Assembly (NCBI RefSeq): GCF_000718775.1
Contig: NZ_JOCB01000027.1
Location: 1 to 64,000 of the forward strand
Origin: Streptomyces sp. NRRL S-31
Lineage (GTDB): Bacteria > Actinomycetota > Actinomycetes > Streptomycetales > Streptomycetaceae
Reading direction: 5' to 3'
Length of the DNA: 64,000 bases
A program made the position numbers and the translations under genes. Each line of letters starts with the position of its first letter. Position 1 is the stretch's first letter. The notes under the pieces were generated by a model. The model was given only the letters and a program-made list of their open reading frames with translations. It had not been told where the DNA came from and ran no database searches. Positions 63,005-64,000 of the stretch are shown in pieces.

Positions 63005-63439
63005 ATGCCGGAACTGTCGCAGGAGACCGAGCGGGGGAGGGCCGCGGCGCCCTTCGGGCTGGCCGAGGTGACGGGCCCGTCCATGGTGCCCACGCTGCAC
63101 CACGGGGATCAGCTGCTTGTGCGGTACGGGGGCACGGTCAGGCCCGGTGACGTGGTGGTCCTGCGCCATCCCTTCCAGCAGGACCTGCTGGTGGTCAAGC
63201 GGGCCGTGGAGCGGCGCGACGGCGGCTGGTGGGTGCTCGGGGACAACCCGTACGCGGGCGGGGACAGCACGGACTACGGGGTGGTGCCCGAGGAGCTGAT
63301 CCTCGGTACGGCGTGGTTCCGCTTCCGGCCGGTCGGGGCCGGTCAGCGCTCGCCGCTCGCGCTGCTGCGCTGGGCGCTCTCGGCGGCCCGGCCGCTGCTG
63401 CCCGACCGGTCGGCCTCCAGGCGCTTGCGGGCCCGGTAG
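63005..63439 (+). CDS. sodX: Nickel-type superoxide dismutase maturation protease SodX
   Basis: A 144-residue S26-type peptidase that removes the SodN leader. Catalytic Ser26 in TGPSMVPTL and Lys65 in LLVVKRAVE form the dyad; GDNPYAGGDSTDYG is the conserved signal-peptidase box. Unlike signal peptidases it has no membrane anchor, consistent with a cytoplasmic substrate. ATG 63005 (MPELSQETERG) has GGGGAGG eight bases upstream and is preferred to GTG 62960. The last 32 codons overlap the convergent gene. Confidence 0.94.
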   Translation: MPELSQETERGRAAAPFGLAEVTGPSMVPTLHHGDQLLVRYGGTVRPGDVVVLRHPFQQDLLVVKRAVERRDGGWWVLGDNPYAGGDSTDYGVVPEELILGTAWFRFRPVGAGQRSPLALLRWALSAARPLLPDRSASRRLRAR

Positions 63440-63972
63440 GCGGCCACGTTGGCGCGGGTGGCGCAGCGGTCCGAGCAGTACCGCCGGGAGCGGTTGGTGG
63501 AGGTGTCCAGGTAGGCGTTGCGGCAGGGGGGCGCCTGGCACAGGCCGAGACGGTCGACGCCGTACTCGGTGAGGTGGAAGGCCAGGCCCATCGCCGCGAT
63601 GGCCGCGTAGCCGGCGGTGGCGTTGGAGGGGTGGTCGGCCAGGTGCATGTGCCACAGGGGCCGGCCGTCCTCGTCGCGGATGTCGTGCCCGGAGATCTGC
63701 GGGCTGACCGGGAACTCCAGCAGCAGTGAGTTGAGCAGGTCCACGGCGAGGGTCTCGTCGCCGGTGTCGGCGGCCTCGAACACCGCGCGCAGCCGCGCCC
63801 GGACCGAGCGGAAGCGGGTGACGTCGGCGTCGGTGGCACGCCGGGCGGCCGACGCGTTGACGCCGAAGAGGCCGCGGACGGCCTCGACCGTGGTCAGGGT
63901 GTCCTTGCCCCGGGCCGGCTCCTCGCTGTTGACGAGACGGACGGCGTAATCCGAGTAATAGGCCAGTTCCAC
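63343..63972 (-). CDS. CGNR-type zinc-finger transcription factor (ABATE domain)
   Basis: A 209-residue protein with an N-terminal ABATE-like domain (YYSDYAVRLVNSEEPARGKD) and a C-terminal treble-clef zinc finger: CQAPPCRNAYLDTSTNRSRR, then YCSDRCATRANVAAYRARK. The family-defining CGNR tetrad is CATR here. GTG 63972 has AAGGA six bases upstream. The stop lies inside sodX, giving a 97-base tail-to-tail overlap. Probably a stress-related regulator. Confidence 0.88.
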   Translation of the reverse strand: MELAYYSDYAVRLVNSEEPARGKDTLTTVEAVRGLFGVNASAARRATDADVTRFRSVRARLRAVFEAADTGDETLAVDLLNSLLLEFPVSPQISGHDIRDEDGRPLWHMHLADHPSNATAGYAAIAAMGLAFHLTEYGVDRLGLCQAPPCRNAYLDTSTNRSRRYCSDRCATRANVAAYRARKRLEADRSGSSGRAAESAQRSSASGER

Positions 63973-64000
63973 TTGTTGTCCTTACGCGGGCGTCTTAGGG

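Overview
The window is a piece of a Streptomyces chromosome. GC content is very high with strong G/C bias at third codon positions, GTG starts and GTGA/ATGA overlaps are common, and there are many Streptomyces marker genes: dasR, wblE, sigR-rsrA, epi-isozizaene synthase with CYP170A1, eshA and nickel superoxide dismutase. From memory, the gene order follows the S. coelicolor core region around SCO5180-SCO5256, but the proteins differ enough to suggest another species. No insertion sequence, prophage, plasmid origin or CRISPR array was found. The only gene decay seen is two short gene remnants near the right end.

Layout. 1-6.9 kb: three tandem AIM24 genes, a Nudix hydrolase coupled to a DUF2342 protein, an SDR-like protein, moaE and a tiny membrane protein. 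6.9-18.3 kb: a PDZ/Lon-like protease, a PPA1309-type protein, a large UPF0182 membrane protein, two identical initiator tRNA genes flanking a Sel1/TPR gene, the divergent catR-catA pair, a CBS protein, hisN and a TetR regulator. 18.4-24 kb: a peptide/nickel-type ABC transporter whose two ATPases are fused. 24-34.8 kb: an SMR exporter, rsgA-aroA, an M50 protease, an SRAP protein, sigR-rsrA, two HD-domain membrane proteins and peptide deformylase. 35-37.6 kb: the albaflavenone operon (terpene synthase plus CYP170A1). 37.6-41.3 kb: class Ia ribonucleotide reductase nrdAB behind a cobalamin riboswitch and two likely NrdR boxes. 41.4-47.4 kb: a monocarboxylate symporter, dasR, nagB, an SDR/TetR pair and three DasR-type (dre) operators. 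47.4-57 kb: a PdtaS-type kinase, wblE, a lipid kinase, the prsH-sigH stress operon, a Na+/H+ antiporter, a PLP deaminase-like enzyme and an amidase. 57-64 kb: the cyclic-nucleotide-domain encapsulin EshA with a polyprenyl synthase as probable cargo, small enzymes and regulators, two gene remnants, and the sodN/sodX pair.

Main theme: stress and nutrient sensing. The window encodes redox control (SigR/RsrA with an autoregulatory promoter, CatR/CatA, SodN/SodX, SRAP), general stress control (SigH/PrsH), aminosugar control (DasR/NagB with dre sites), cofactor control of DNA precursor synthesis (B12 riboswitch on nrdAB) and developmental control (WblE).

The system most worth further attention is the two-gene nanocompartment locus, eshA plus polyprenyl synthase, whose putative cargo carries a disordered N-terminal extension. 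Also notable are the orphan dre site, the lack of room for nrdS behind nrdB, and the heavily deleted phosphate-transporter remnant lying ahead of an intact small gene that normally follows it.
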